Positions 1 through 6,657 of a stretch of DNA of 9,458 nt are shown one piece after another. The translations under genes were made by a program, and so were the position numbers. Positions within the stretch are counted from its first letter, which is position 1. Each line of letters opens with the position of its first letter. The notes under the pieces were generated by a model. It searched no databases. It worked only from the letters and a program-made list of their open reading frames with translations, and was not told the DNA's origin. Source of the DNA: Acidimicrobiaceae bacterium (GTDB lineage: Bacteria; Actinomycetota; Acidimicrobiia; Acidimicrobiales; UBA8190); contig PKWD01000148.1 in the NCBI GenBank assembly GCA_003131945.1, forward strand, positions 11,566 to 21,023, read 5' to 3'.

Positions 1-1137
1 ACGCCAGCCCCCGGGGCTACAAGGCGATGTTCGAGTGGATGGGCGCCTTCGGGACGGTGTCCAAGGTGGGCGTGGAAGGCACCGGCGCCTATGGAGCGGG
101 CCTGTGGCGGTTCCTGCACCAGGCCGGCGTCGAAGTGATCGAGGTCGACCGTCCGAACCGCCAGATGCGGCGGACGCAGGGAAAGTCGGATTCGGCCGAC
201 GCCGTCGAGGCGGCCCGGGCCGTGCTGAGCGGCCGGGCCACCGGTGCACCGAAGTCGCGCGACGGCAATGTGGAGGCCATCCGGGCGCTGCTCGTGGCCA
301 AGCGCTGGGCCCGCGAAGGGCGCCTGCGGGCCATCCACCAGATGCGCCAGCTGAGCTACACCGCTCCTGATCAGGTCCGATGCCGGCTGAAAGGCCTATC
401 GATCAAGGAGTTCACCGATGAGGCGGCCGCCATGCGGCCCCGGGCCTCGGGTCACACTTCTTTACGCCACCAAGACGGTGCTCTCCAGCCTCGGGCGTCG
501 GGTGCACGACCTCGAGGCGGAGGCCGCGTCCCTCGACGAGCTCCTGGCCGAGCTCGTGACGGTGACGGCGCCGGGAATGCTTGAGATTTTCGGCATCGGC
601 ATCGACACCGCCGCTACTCTGCTCGTCGCCGCCGGCGACAACCCCGAGCGCCTGCGATCAGAGGCCGCCTGGGCCCACCTCTGTGGCGTCGCCCCATCGA
701 AGCATCCTCGGGCAAGGTCACCCGTCACCGCCTCGACCGCGGCGGTGACCGCCACGCCAACCAGGCTCTGTGGCGCATCGTCATGACCCGCCTCGCATTC
801 GACCCGCGCTCACGCGAATACATGGAACGCCGCACCAAGGAGGGCCGCTCCAAGCGCGAGGTGATCCGGATCTTGAAGCGCTACGTCGCACGCGAGGTCT
901 TCAAGCACTTGCCTCGCCACTAGATCTCCGAACGGCGGACCTGGCTCCGACGATATCTGCCGTCCTGCGGGGCTGGCTTTCATCCGACATGCCGATCCGC
1001 CGCTCCGAACCACCCACTCGGAGAGCATCGACGCACGGCCTAATAAGAGCTTGCCTCGTCCGCGAGTGGCTCATGATTGATTCGCCTGTTGTCTACTCAA
1101 CCGAGCCAAAGAAATCCCTTGACAAACATAGGAGCGT
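1..1137 (+). mobile_element. IS110-family insertion sequence, left end outside the window
   Basis: The element is defined by its broken transposase (3-923). The left end, where IS110-group elements carry their non-coding bridge-RNA region, is upstream of the window. No RNA or left terminus can therefore be assigned. I place the right boundary near 1137 for two reasons. The stretch at 1118-1137 (ccttgacaaacataggagcg) resembles, from memory, the right ends of actinobacterial IS110 elements. Homology to a second genomic repeat (7603-7691) also starts abruptly at 1138. Positions 924-1117 contain no recognisable gene. The boundary is an inference; the family assignment is firm. Confidence 0.6.
3..923 (+). 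pseudogene. IS110-family transposase, 5'-truncated by window edge and frameshifted twice
   Basis: This is an IS110 DEDD (RuvC-like) transposase/recombinase, which acts with a bridge RNA on circular intermediates. Frame 3-~440 gives the RuvC-like half: the VGVEGTG motif with the catalytic Glu at 75-77, and GKSDSADA with the two Asp at 189-191 and 198-200. The N-terminal catalytic Asp lies upstream of the window. The protein then continues in the next frame (VTLLYATKTVL...AAWAHLCGVAP) and returns to the first frame for ASSGK, HRLDRGGDRHANQALWRIV, RTKEGRSKREVIRILKRYVARE and stop 921-923. This second half is the Transposase_20 domain with its Ser region. Removing one C from 438-441 restores MRPGPRVT, and adding one C to 692-695 restores APIEASSGK. 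All domains are otherwise present, so decay is recent or the indels are sequencing errors. Confidence 0.93.
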
Positions 1138-1356
1138 CGGATGGCCGGAGGTTGTCTTGGACAGTCTGTCGGGGGGCGAGGAAGTGATCGTGTGTCACCC
1201 TTCGTAGCCCATACCAACACGGCTGATAGCGCCTGGGGTGGCAGCCCAAGGGACCGGGCGCTGAGGCCACCCTGGACCCGGCGGTACCGCACGGTCTGCT
1301 CGGTGACGATCGAGGCGACTGACGACGTGTTATCGGGCGGGTACCGAATTGTCCGG
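924..1356. other. Gene-free gap: IS right end, repeat copy and unexplained sequence
   Basis: The gap runs from the transposase stop to the end of the minus-strand hydrolase pseudogene and has no convincing coding sequence. It contains the probable IS110 right end (to ~1137), copy 1 of the ~90 bp direct repeat (1138-1227) and an inverted repeat agcgcc/ggcgct (1229-1234 and 1257-1262) with a 22 nt loop. The inverted repeat lacks a T tract, so I do not call it a terminator. Nothing is recognised in 1263-1356. Confidence 0.5.
1138..1227 (+). repeat. Direct repeat, copy 1 (~90 bp)
   Basis: Hand alignment to 7603-7691 gives 17 mismatches and one gap (about 80% identity). A perfect 16 bp core, gcccataccaacacgg, lies at 1207-1222 here and 7671-7686 there. 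In one frame both copies read PEV-L-SLS--EE---CHPS-PIPTR, with a stop codon in this copy between CHPS and PIPTR. I recognise no protein family in either strand. The homology starts right after the presumed IS110 right end. Confidence 0.75.
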
Positions 1357-2998
1357 TCAGATCAGGCTCACCGGCAACACGACGGAGGAGGGGTGTTCTG
1401 CGTCGTGGAAGATCTCCTGGTCGGCCGCGCTGAGGTTCGTCGCGCTGGCCAAAGGTTCACCGGTCCCAGTATTGCGGATGAACAACGGGTGTGCACCGCT
1501 CGACACCTGAAGGCGGATCCGGTGGCCATGCTTGAAGGTGTTTGCCGTCGGCCACATGCTGATTCGTACCGAGATCGAACCATCGGCGGACCTATTTACG
1601 TCGCCTGGGCGCAGCCGAACGATCCCATCGCTGAGATTCTTGGATCGACCTCGCGGGGACACGTCGCAGAGGCGGACGAAGAAGTCGGTGTGATCGCGCG
1701 TTGACCGCACATGCAGGTCAGCACTGAGCGAACCCATCACCGTAAGATCTTTGGTGAGGGCATCGCTCGTGTATGTCAGAACGTCCGCTCGGCCTTCCCG
1801 CTTCCGCTGATCTTTCGGACCCGCGGTACCCCAATTGAGCGAGGGTCCACCGATTCCTGGCGTTGGATTCGTAGGGTCGTACCTGTAACGGTCGGGCGTG
1901 GTGTCCTCAGATAGCGAGGGCTGCAGCTTCCCACCCGCGCAGAGGTACCACCTTTGCTCCTCGACGGGCGGTGGCCACGCTGCCAGCTCGATCCAGCGAC
2001 GGGCACCCATCAGAAAGACGCGCACTACGTTGTTCGGCAGCTGGCTGGGAGTATCTCCGAGCTGATCAGCGAACAACTTCAAGCTGTCGCGCAAACTGGC
2101 GGCAAAGACGCCGGGACTGACATGAGACCACGGACCGATGGTGAGCGAGGCGGTCCGGCCAGCCGCCCGCAGAGCGCGGTAGTCGTTCAGTTGATAAGGC
2201 AGGAAGATGTCGTACCAGCCTCCGACCAGGCTCGAGGGCGGAACGACTCCAACTTGTCGCCCGAAGTCAACCGGGTCCCACCAGATGTCACCCGGGCGCT
2301 CGTGCAGAATCCAGTCCTGGAAGAATTTGAACGTGGTGACCTACAGCAGCGGCATCGGCATCAGCGACTGGAAGAACGTCATAGGCCCCTCGAAGGGCTC
2401 TTCGACTGGAAAGCTGTGCACCCAAGATCTTTCGCCAGCCGCTTTCCTGGTGCTCCACCTGGTGAATCCATGTGAGCGCGGTCTCCAACGCGAACGCATC
2501 TGAAGGGTAGGTGGCGGCATCCCGGAAGTTCGAGGCGGTCACGCTGAGCGCGATGGCTTTCAGATAACTCGGCGCGTCGTGCGCAATCGCCCATTGCGTA
2601 AGCCCCAGATAACTGGGGCCGAACGTGGCGAGCTTGCCATCGAACCATGGTTGGCCTGCGATCCAAGCCAAGGTTGCCCGACCGTCAGCCTCTTCGTTGC
2701 GGAACGGGACCAAGTCCCCGCCAGAGCCAAATGTGCCACGACAGCTCTGGATGACCACTTGATAACCTCGCTCGGAGAAGAGGCGCCCGAGCATGCCCCA
2801 CTGCCGACGCCCGTATGGCGTCCGGAGCAAGATGACGGGAGGGTGCTCAGTCGCCCAACTGGCCGGGTACCAGCGATCCGCGAGCAGATCGACTCCGTCT
2901 GCCATCTTCGCCGGTAGGTCGCGATCGACGGAGACGGCACCGGCGGTAACCGGCGGTAGCTTGGCAAGCGTGCCCAGGATTCGACTGGCCAGCGTCAT
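1357..2998 (-). pseudogene. CocE/NonD-family (peptidase S15-like) hydrolase, broken by a frameshift and an in-frame TAG
   Basis: Family members are alpha/beta-hydrolase esterases, amidases or X-Pro acyl-peptidases with a C-terminal jelly-roll (PepX_C) domain; the substrate here is unknown. With the frame repaired the product is 546 codons, normal for the family. It opens with MTLASRILGTLAKLPP and RDLPAKMADGVDLLADRWYP, then PYGRRQWGMLG, SCRGTFGSGG and the nucleophile motif GPSYLG (Ser129). The triad is completed by GWYD (Asp263) and GPWSH (His292), followed by a C-terminal beta-rich domain ending at 1357. The frame shifts at a CCC run (2421-2423): removing one base gives KILVHSFPVEEPFEGPMTFF. 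A TAG (2343-2341) then interrupts LMPMPLL-VTTFKFFQDW. All catalytic residues survive, so the lesions look recent. The start at 2998 fits the usual N-terminus but its ribosome binding site is weak. Confidence 0.9.
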
Positions 2999-3182
2999 CT
3001 CGCCAGTATGCCTGTCGACAGTCCATCCTCAAAGTGCGTGTCCGGATGCCTCGGTCCGGTGGCGACCCGAACGGGATCGCCGGCGCCACGCGATACAGCG
3101 TGGGTCAGGGTCCGAACGCCCTCAGCTTGACGTGACGCAAGCCGACGATGTCGAGCGGTTCGACCCGGTGCCAACATCCGAG

Positions 3183-3270
3183 ACTGGGTGGTGTTACCGA
3201 TTGGCCCGATCCGGTGTCACGCCGACGGAGGTACCCCGACTTCGGACCATAGCCGGCGATAGGGGGCGCG
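3183..3270 (+). repeat. Degenerate copy of structured intergenic repeat (copy A)
   Basis: It shares the gtgttaccg--tggc entry, the gacgg-ggta interior and the distal block gaccatagccggcgataggggg with the copies at 5300-5400 and 6510-6610. The internal hairpin region appears deleted and the closing stem does not pair. It is best read as a decayed member of the family. Alignment was by eye. Confidence 0.45.
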
Positions 3271-3448
3271 GAGCCCGCCGAGCTGAGGGCTAGCTTGCCA
3301 ACGACTCGGGGCATCTGGCGAAGAGCTTTTCTGTTGTCCCGACCAATGGACCCCAACCCCCGCAGAACTGAGCAACGAGGGAGTACCCTCCCCACTTCTG
3401 TGTGTATCACCTCGGTCCCGATTGTCACCTTGGAGGGCGCTGGGGATC

Positions 3449-3462
3449 AAGGGGCGCCCCTT
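3449..3462. other. Perfect 14 bp palindrome aaggggcgcccctt
   Basis: The palindrome lies 63 bp beyond the stop codon of the minus-strand lipoprotein gene. It could be a dimeric protein binding site or, on the minus strand, a compact hairpin. With a 2 nt loop and no following T tract it is a poor intrinsic terminator, so its function is not assigned. Confidence 0.35.
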
Positions 3463-3524
3463 ACGACAGTTCCAATCGACCGGGCTCAGCGTCTATTGCT
3501 GATCCAGAGAAGAGAACAGGAGGA

Positions 3525-4937
3525 CTAGCGCATCAGTCCGAAGGCGCCCACAACAGCTTCCAGGAGAGCGAGCGTCGCTGAAGGAGCCAGCGCAGCTGTG
3601 GCACTCGACAACATGGCCGACACCACGAACGTCTGACCCCTGCTATTCGTTGCCATGTAGCCGAGAGTCAGCACTCCTGGCTCAGACCCGCCCTTGAACC
3701 AGACAGTGGGCCACTCCGACGGGTCGAGTCCGAGGCCTCCCTTGTTCACTGAGAAGATGGACGCTATCGGCGACAACTTGGGTTGACGGGACAGCTGTTG
3801 CAATCCGACGAAGGCGCGGCAGATGTCATCGGGAGATCCGAACCATTCGATCTTGTCGATGTCGCGCGGCTCGGTCGACCCTTGAACCTCGCTGAGTGAG
3901 AGAGGATCCACAACCGAATTCAGGAATGCCTGCCGCTTGCTTGGCGGCCGCGCCAGATATGCACTCGCCAGCATGGGAAAGTTCACGTAGTGCAACAGGA
4001 TCATTTGGCGCGTGGTCAAGAAGGGGACATCGAGGTGCGGATCGTTTGACCATTGTTGGATCTGGGACTCCAGGGCGGGCTGGCCGACCAAGTTGATCAA
4101 CATGTCGGCCGCGGTGTTGTCACTGATTGAGATCATTTTGGTCGCCGTCTCCCGCACTGACACTCTCGTGCCGGCGGGGACGAACTGAAGCGACCCCGAG
4201 CCTACGGGATTACCGCTGCTCTTGAGCTGGCCTTCGACCGTAAGCTCTTGATCCCAGGTAACGTGTCCCGCGGCGATTTGATGAGCCAACGCCCCCAGCA
4301 CAAAGAGCTTGAACTCTGATGCCAAAGGGCGTGGCGTCGACGATGCCAGCTGGTGGATCGTCTGACAGGACCCGTTGGTTACTCGTGCGGCAAGAAAGCT
4401 GACGCTGGGAGCAAGTGCAGCCAGGGTCTGGTCGATCTGAGACCAGCTCGTTGCCAAAACCGGTGCGAACTTTAACCCATCGATAAGACCTGATCCGTTT
4501 ACGGACAGTGTGACCTTCAACCTCAGACCGGGGGATGGTTCTGCACCCTGAACGTGCTCGGTGCCGAAATTAGCGATCACCACGAGACCGGTCGGTTCCG
4601 ACGACAGCACCCCGACCAGCGTTCCAGGCGCTGTGAGTTCCGCTAGGGCCGCACTCATCTTGGCCGCACTGATCTTGCCCAGGAAAAATGCGTCGAAGTG
4701 GGATTCAATCTCCTGTTGCGACACATGGGTGTCAGCCACCGAGCTTAAAAACCATCTGAGCTGAGTCCCTGCTGGACCATTTGGAGGGGTCTTTGACGTG
4801 AGGTCAGTAGTACTAGTCGGCGGCACACTTGCGATGGCATGTGATCCAGAACTGGACCCACCACAGGAAGACAGAATGAAAGCAGTCGTAATCGCTCCGC
4901 ATGCGGCGGCCCAACGGATCCGCTCCCGTCGAACCAT
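3525..4937 (-). CDS. Lipoprotein with ORF12-type N-terminal domain and class A beta-lactamase-like serine hydrolase domain (LpqF-like)
   Basis: The 470-residue protein starts with a lipoprotein signal: basic MVRRERIR, a hydrophobic stretch and lipobox LSSC with Cys25, followed by a Ser/Gly-rich linker. It should be anchored outside the cytoplasmic membrane. Residues ~56-165 (PAGTQLRWFLSSV, EIESHFDAFFL) resemble the ORF12 N-terminal domain of the clavulanate cluster protein and of mycobacterial LpqF. Residues ~180-465 form the serine beta-lactamase/transpeptidase-like fold with SEFK (Ser207, Lys210), SDN (272-274) and KGG (415-417) in place of KTG. The three active-site motifs are in order, so it is probably catalytically competent, but a true beta-lactam hydrolase is not implied: ORF12-type proteins are known more as esterase-like enzymes. 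The gene is monocistronic by spacing and appears intact. Confidence 0.88.
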   Translation of the reverse strand: MVRRERIRWAAACGAITTAFILSSCGGSSSGSHAIASVPPTSTTDLTSKTPPNGPAGTQLRWFLSSVADTHVSQQEIESHFDAFFLGKISAAKMSAALAELTAPGTLVGVLSSEPTGLVVIANFGTEHVQGAEPSPGLRLKVTLSVNGSGLIDGLKFAPVLATSWSQIDQTLAALAPSVSFLAARVTNGSCQTIHQLASSTPRPLASEFKLFVLGALAHQIAAGHVTWDQELTVEGQLKSSGNPVGSGSLQFVPAGTRVSVRETATKMISISDNTAADMLINLVGQPALESQIQQWSNDPHLDVPFLTTRQMILLHYVNFPMLASAYLARPPSKRQAFLNSVVDPLSLSEVQGSTEPRDIDKIEWFGSPDDICRAFVGLQQLSRQPKLSPIASIFSVNKGGLGLDPSEWPTVWFKGGSEPGVLTLGYMATNSRGQTFVVSAMLSSATAALAPSATLALLEAVVGAFGLMR

Positions 4938-4945
4938 TCAGCTAT

Positions 4946-4953
4946 CTTCCCCC
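4946..4953 (-). promoter_or_regulatory. Shine-Dalgarno GGGGGAAG for the lipoprotein gene
   Basis: Read on the minus strand this purine-rich block sits 8 nt upstream of the ATG at 4937. That supports the start which yields the complete lipoprotein signal peptide. Confidence 0.6.
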
Positions 4954-4993
4954 AAATGCACGCTCGCTTGCTCTCGGGTCGCCGACCGCAGCT

Positions 4994-5033
4994 GAGCCCA
5001 TAGCCGGCGCATGGGGGCGTATGCTTACGCCCC
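4994..5033 (+). repeat. Repeat-family tail with adjoining hairpin (copy B)
   Basis: The block tagccggc-gcat-gggggc-gt-atgctta matches the distal end of copy C (6594-6619). It overlaps a perfect 8 bp hairpin, ggggcgta (5014-5021) and tacgcccc (5026-5033), with loop tgct. Only the distal part of the repeat is present. There is no T tract on either side, so this is not called a terminator. Confidence 0.5.
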
Positions 5034-5161
5034 TCCGGGGAGCAGATGCCAGAATGGCTGAGTGAGTCAATCCCACGGAGCCAACGAGGGTGAGGGTGTG
5101 ATCGAGGTGACTCGCAGAAGACCCATCTTCAACGACGTGCTCAACGGCCGGGCGAGCCAGT

Positions 5162-5226
5162 AACGGCACCGAGCGACCGATTGTCCGGGAGATTCAGACC
5201 CGCCCATAAGTGCCGTTCGGGGGCAC
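5162..5226 (+). repeat. Short stem-closed relative of the repeat family (copy E)
   Basis: A perfect 8 bp inverted repeat, aacggcac (5162-5169) and gtgccgtt (5210-5217), encloses 40 nt. The interior contains accgagcgacc and ttcagac, both echoing copies C and D, and the stem is followed by cgggggca as in copy C. The interior is much shorter than in C and D, so membership in the family is probable, not certain. Confidence 0.45.
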
Positions 5227-5264
5227 CCGCAAACAGAAGCAGATCCCACCGAGAATTGTTGATA

Positions 5265-5293
5265 TCGGTCAGACGTGTATCCATCTGGACCGA
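5265..5293. repeat. Imperfect hairpin tcggtcaga / tctggaccga
   Basis: Nine base pairs with a single bulged G and a 10 nt loop (5274-5283). The aga/tct portion recalls the tcaga/tctgg hairpin of copy D, which begins a few bases downstream. The role is unknown. Confidence 0.35.
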
Positions 5294-5299
5294 CCACCA

Positions 5300-5395
5300 A
5301 CCGCTGCCGGGCGGCGTTACCGGGTGGCGTTCAGACTATGGATCTGGCACCGTCCCAACGTATAGACGGCATTGGTGTGACCCGTTGCCGGCGGT
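5300..5395 (+). repeat. Structured intergenic repeat, copy D
   Basis: It aligns with copy C over roughly 90 bp at about three-quarters identity by eye, including gcgttaccg, atctggc-ccgtccca and agacggc. The outer arms accg-(ctg)-ccgg (5300-5310) and ccggcggt (5388-5395) pair with a 3 nt bulge. Inside are a 5 bp stem with a 7 nt loop (5331-5335 with 5343-5347, one T-G pair) and a second stem ccgtc/gacgg (5350-5354 with 5365-5369). It ends 72 bp upstream of the SCO6745-family start codon. Confidence 0.6.
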
Positions 5396-5454
5396 CTGAG
5401 ATTCCCAGCGTGGGTAATGTACCCAGCGGAACGGCCGCTTCAAGGCCAACCTAG

Positions 5455-5463
5455 AAGGGAGGG
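5455..5463 (+). promoter_or_regulatory. Shine-Dalgarno AAGGGAGGG that selects the GTG start at 5468
   Basis: The GGAGG core (5458-5462) is 5 nt from GTG at 5468. An ATG at 5417 is in frame but lies far upstream, and an overlapping ATG at 5466 is followed at once by a stop. The GTG is therefore the preferred start. Confidence 0.75.
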
Positions 5464-5467
5464 CGAT

Positions 5468-6337
5468 GTGAGCACGCAGGAGGAGCAAGCGGCACGCCTC
5501 GTGTGGCAGTACGGCGAGCCGATTCACGCCGTGCTCTTCTTCGCCCCGGAGACCCGTGCTGCAACAGACGGGCTCGGCCTCAAGGGCGGCTGGATGAGCT
5601 ACTTCGGCTGCCGCGCTGCACCTCTCGGTACGGTGCCAGCCGCGGTGGTGACCTCGATCTTCTACGGCTTTCACCCGCAACGGGTCGAGCGCGCCATTCC
5701 CGCCGCCTGGGCCTACGCCGAGCCGCGACAGCTCATCGAGGCCCGACTGTCGGCGATGGATGCCGCGCTGGGTCGGTTGCTGGGCGAAGCGATCGATGGG
5801 CCCGACGTTCGGCGAGCGGCGTCACTCGCCACGACCGCCGTCCACTCAGCTGACTTCACCGGCCGACCGCTAGGAGCGGCGAACGCCGCTCTCGCTGATC
5901 CGGGCGTTCCCCACCTCCAGCTCTGGCAGGCCCTCGGTGCGATCCGTGAGCATCGCGGCGACGGCCATGTCACGTGCCTCGTAGCCAACCAGGTCGACCC
6001 GTGCGAGGCGCTTGTTATGCAAGCGGCGACGGGGCGCTCCGAACGGGAAAGTCTTCGTTCCAACCGCGGGTGGTCCGATGAAGAATGGCGAACGGCGGCC
6101 TTGCGTCTTCGAGAGCGGGGATGGCTTGACGACAACGAGTGTCCCACTCCGGCCGGCACCCAGGCCCGCGAAGGGATTGAAGCCGCTACCGATCGATTGG
6201 CTGCACCGCTCGTGGCCACCCTCGGTGCCCAGGCGGTCGAACTCGTGGACACGATACGTCCGCTCGCCGAACAGATCATGGCGGCTGGCGAGGTGCCGAA
6301 GCTAAACAATATGGGTCTCCCGTGGCCGAGTCAGTAG
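5468..6337 (+). CDS. SCO6745-family protein
   Basis: The 289-residue protein belongs to an actinobacterial family named after Streptomyces coelicolor SCO6745; no biochemical role is established that I can state. Motifs typical of the family are HAVLFFAPE (20-28), YFGCRAAPLG (45-54), FYGFHP (65-70), REHRGDGHV (160-168) and GWSDEEW (201-207). The last is followed by a helical LRLRERGWLDD segment that looks like a winged-helix-type wing, and by a TDRLAAPL helix. There is no signal peptide and no membrane segment, so it should be cytoplasmic. Length matches the family and the frame is intact. It is preceded by a gap full of inverted repeats and followed by a 320 bp gap, so it is probably transcribed alone. 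Confidence 0.87.
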   Translation: MSTQEEQAARLVWQYGEPIHAVLFFAPETRAATDGLGLKGGWMSYFGCRAAPLGTVPAAVVTSIFYGFHPQRVERAIPAAWAYAEPRQLIEARLSAMDAALGRLLGEAIDGPDVRRAASLATTAVHSADFTGRPLGAANAALADPGVPHLQLWQALGAIREHRGDGHVTCLVANQVDPCEALVMQAATGRSERESLRSNRGWSDEEWRTAALRLRERGWLDDNECPTPAGTQAREGIEAATDRLAAPLVATLGAQAVELVDTIRPLAEQIMAAGEVPKLNNMGLPWPSQ

Positions 6338-6509
6338 TACGAACGATGGTGCTATCGGTAGAGGCTTCGTTCCCGTAACCCGCCCCTGAGGCCGAACCGC
6401 GCGCTATTCGCGTCGCCGTGGCGATCCCGGACGGAGATTTGCTCGCCCAGCCTCAATCAGGGGGCCCGGGACCCGGCAATCTCGATCGGTTGAACCGGGT
6501 GGCACATCT

Positions 6510-6620
6510 ACGGCCGGGAGGCGTTACCGAGCGGCCTTCCAGACACTGAATCTGGCGCCGTCCCACCGAGACGGCGGCATTCTGGCGTGACCGTAGCCGG
6601 CCGTCGGGGGCATGCTTATA
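6510..6620 (+). repeat. Structured intergenic repeat, copy C (best copy)
   Basis: A perfect 8 bp closing stem acggccgg (6510-6517) / ccggccgt (6597-6604) encloses two further hairpins. One is ccaga/tctgg (6539-6543 with 6551-6555) with a 7 nt loop. The other is a perfect 7 bp stem cgccgtc/gacggcg (6556-6562 with 6570-6576), also with a 7 nt loop. The segment gttaccgagcgg before the first hairpin resembles a tRNA D arm. There is no T arm (no ggttcgaatcc-like sequence) and no T at the position before the anticodon, so it is not called a tRNA. The tail cggggg-catgctta is shared with copy B. Confidence 0.65.
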
Positions 6621-6623
6621 AAT
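6617..6623 (+). promoter_or_regulatory. Possible -10 element TATAAAT for the methyltransferase
   Basis: It is the only AT-rich block upstream of the ATG at 6658. No acceptable -35 is seen at the expected spacing inside the repeat. Weak support. Confidence 0.25.
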
Positions 6624-6657
6624 CCATAGCTCGTGCGAGCGCAGCTACCGTGGGCTC

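Larger units (their letters stand above)
2999..3524. other. Gene-free gap between the two minus-strand genes
   Basis: The 526 bp gap contains no ORF I would support on either strand. It holds a degenerate copy of the structured intergenic repeat (3183-3270), a small hairpin gaggg/ccctc near 3390, and a perfect 14 bp palindrome at 3449-3462. The CocE pseudogene promoter should lie at its left side, but I see no clear -35/-10 pair. Confidence 0.5.
4938..5467. other. Divergent gene-free gap rich in inverted repeats
   Basis: The 530 bp gap separates divergently transcribed genes and carries no supportable ORF. It holds at least four hairpin-forming blocks: 4994-5033, 5162-5217, 5265-5293 and 5300-5395. 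Three of them relate to the same repeat family. Promoters for both flanking genes must lie here, but none is clear by eye. Confidence 0.55.
6338..6657. other. Gene-free gap with a full copy of the structured repeat
   Basis: The 320 bp gap has no supportable ORF. Just after the upstream stop there is an inverted repeat gaacga (6341-6346) / tcgttc (6367-6372) without a T tract. The right part is occupied by repeat copy C (6510-6604) and its AT-richer tail next to the methyltransferase start. Nothing is recognised in 6373-6509. Confidence 0.5.

Noticed and set aside
1229..1262. Intrinsic terminator for the minus-strand hydrolase
   Set aside because: The 6 bp stem has a 22 nt loop, lies about 95 bp from the stop and has no T tract.
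1141..2475. Long plus-strand open frames at 1141-1704 and 1954-2475
   Set aside because: They are mostly or wholly antisense to the CocE-type pseudogene, whose minus-strand translation has clear family motifs.
5417..5467. Upstream ATG start for the SCO6745-family gene
   Set aside because: The 17 added residues are not family-like and the strong Shine-Dalgarno serves the GTG at 5468.
5713..6309. Minus-strand open frame of 198 codons
   Set aside because: It is a shadow of the SCO6745-family gene, with Ser/Arg/Ala-rich low-complexity composition.
5300..6610. tRNA genes at the tRNA-like repeats
   Set aside because: There is no T arm and no CCA-type end, copy C lacks the T before the anticodon position, and the stem lengths do not fit the tRNA layout.
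3183..6620. CRISPR array or integron attC sites formed by the repeats
   Set aside because: The repeats are few, far apart and divergent with no regular spacers, and they lack the attC core GTTRRRY/RYYYAAC boxes at their ends.
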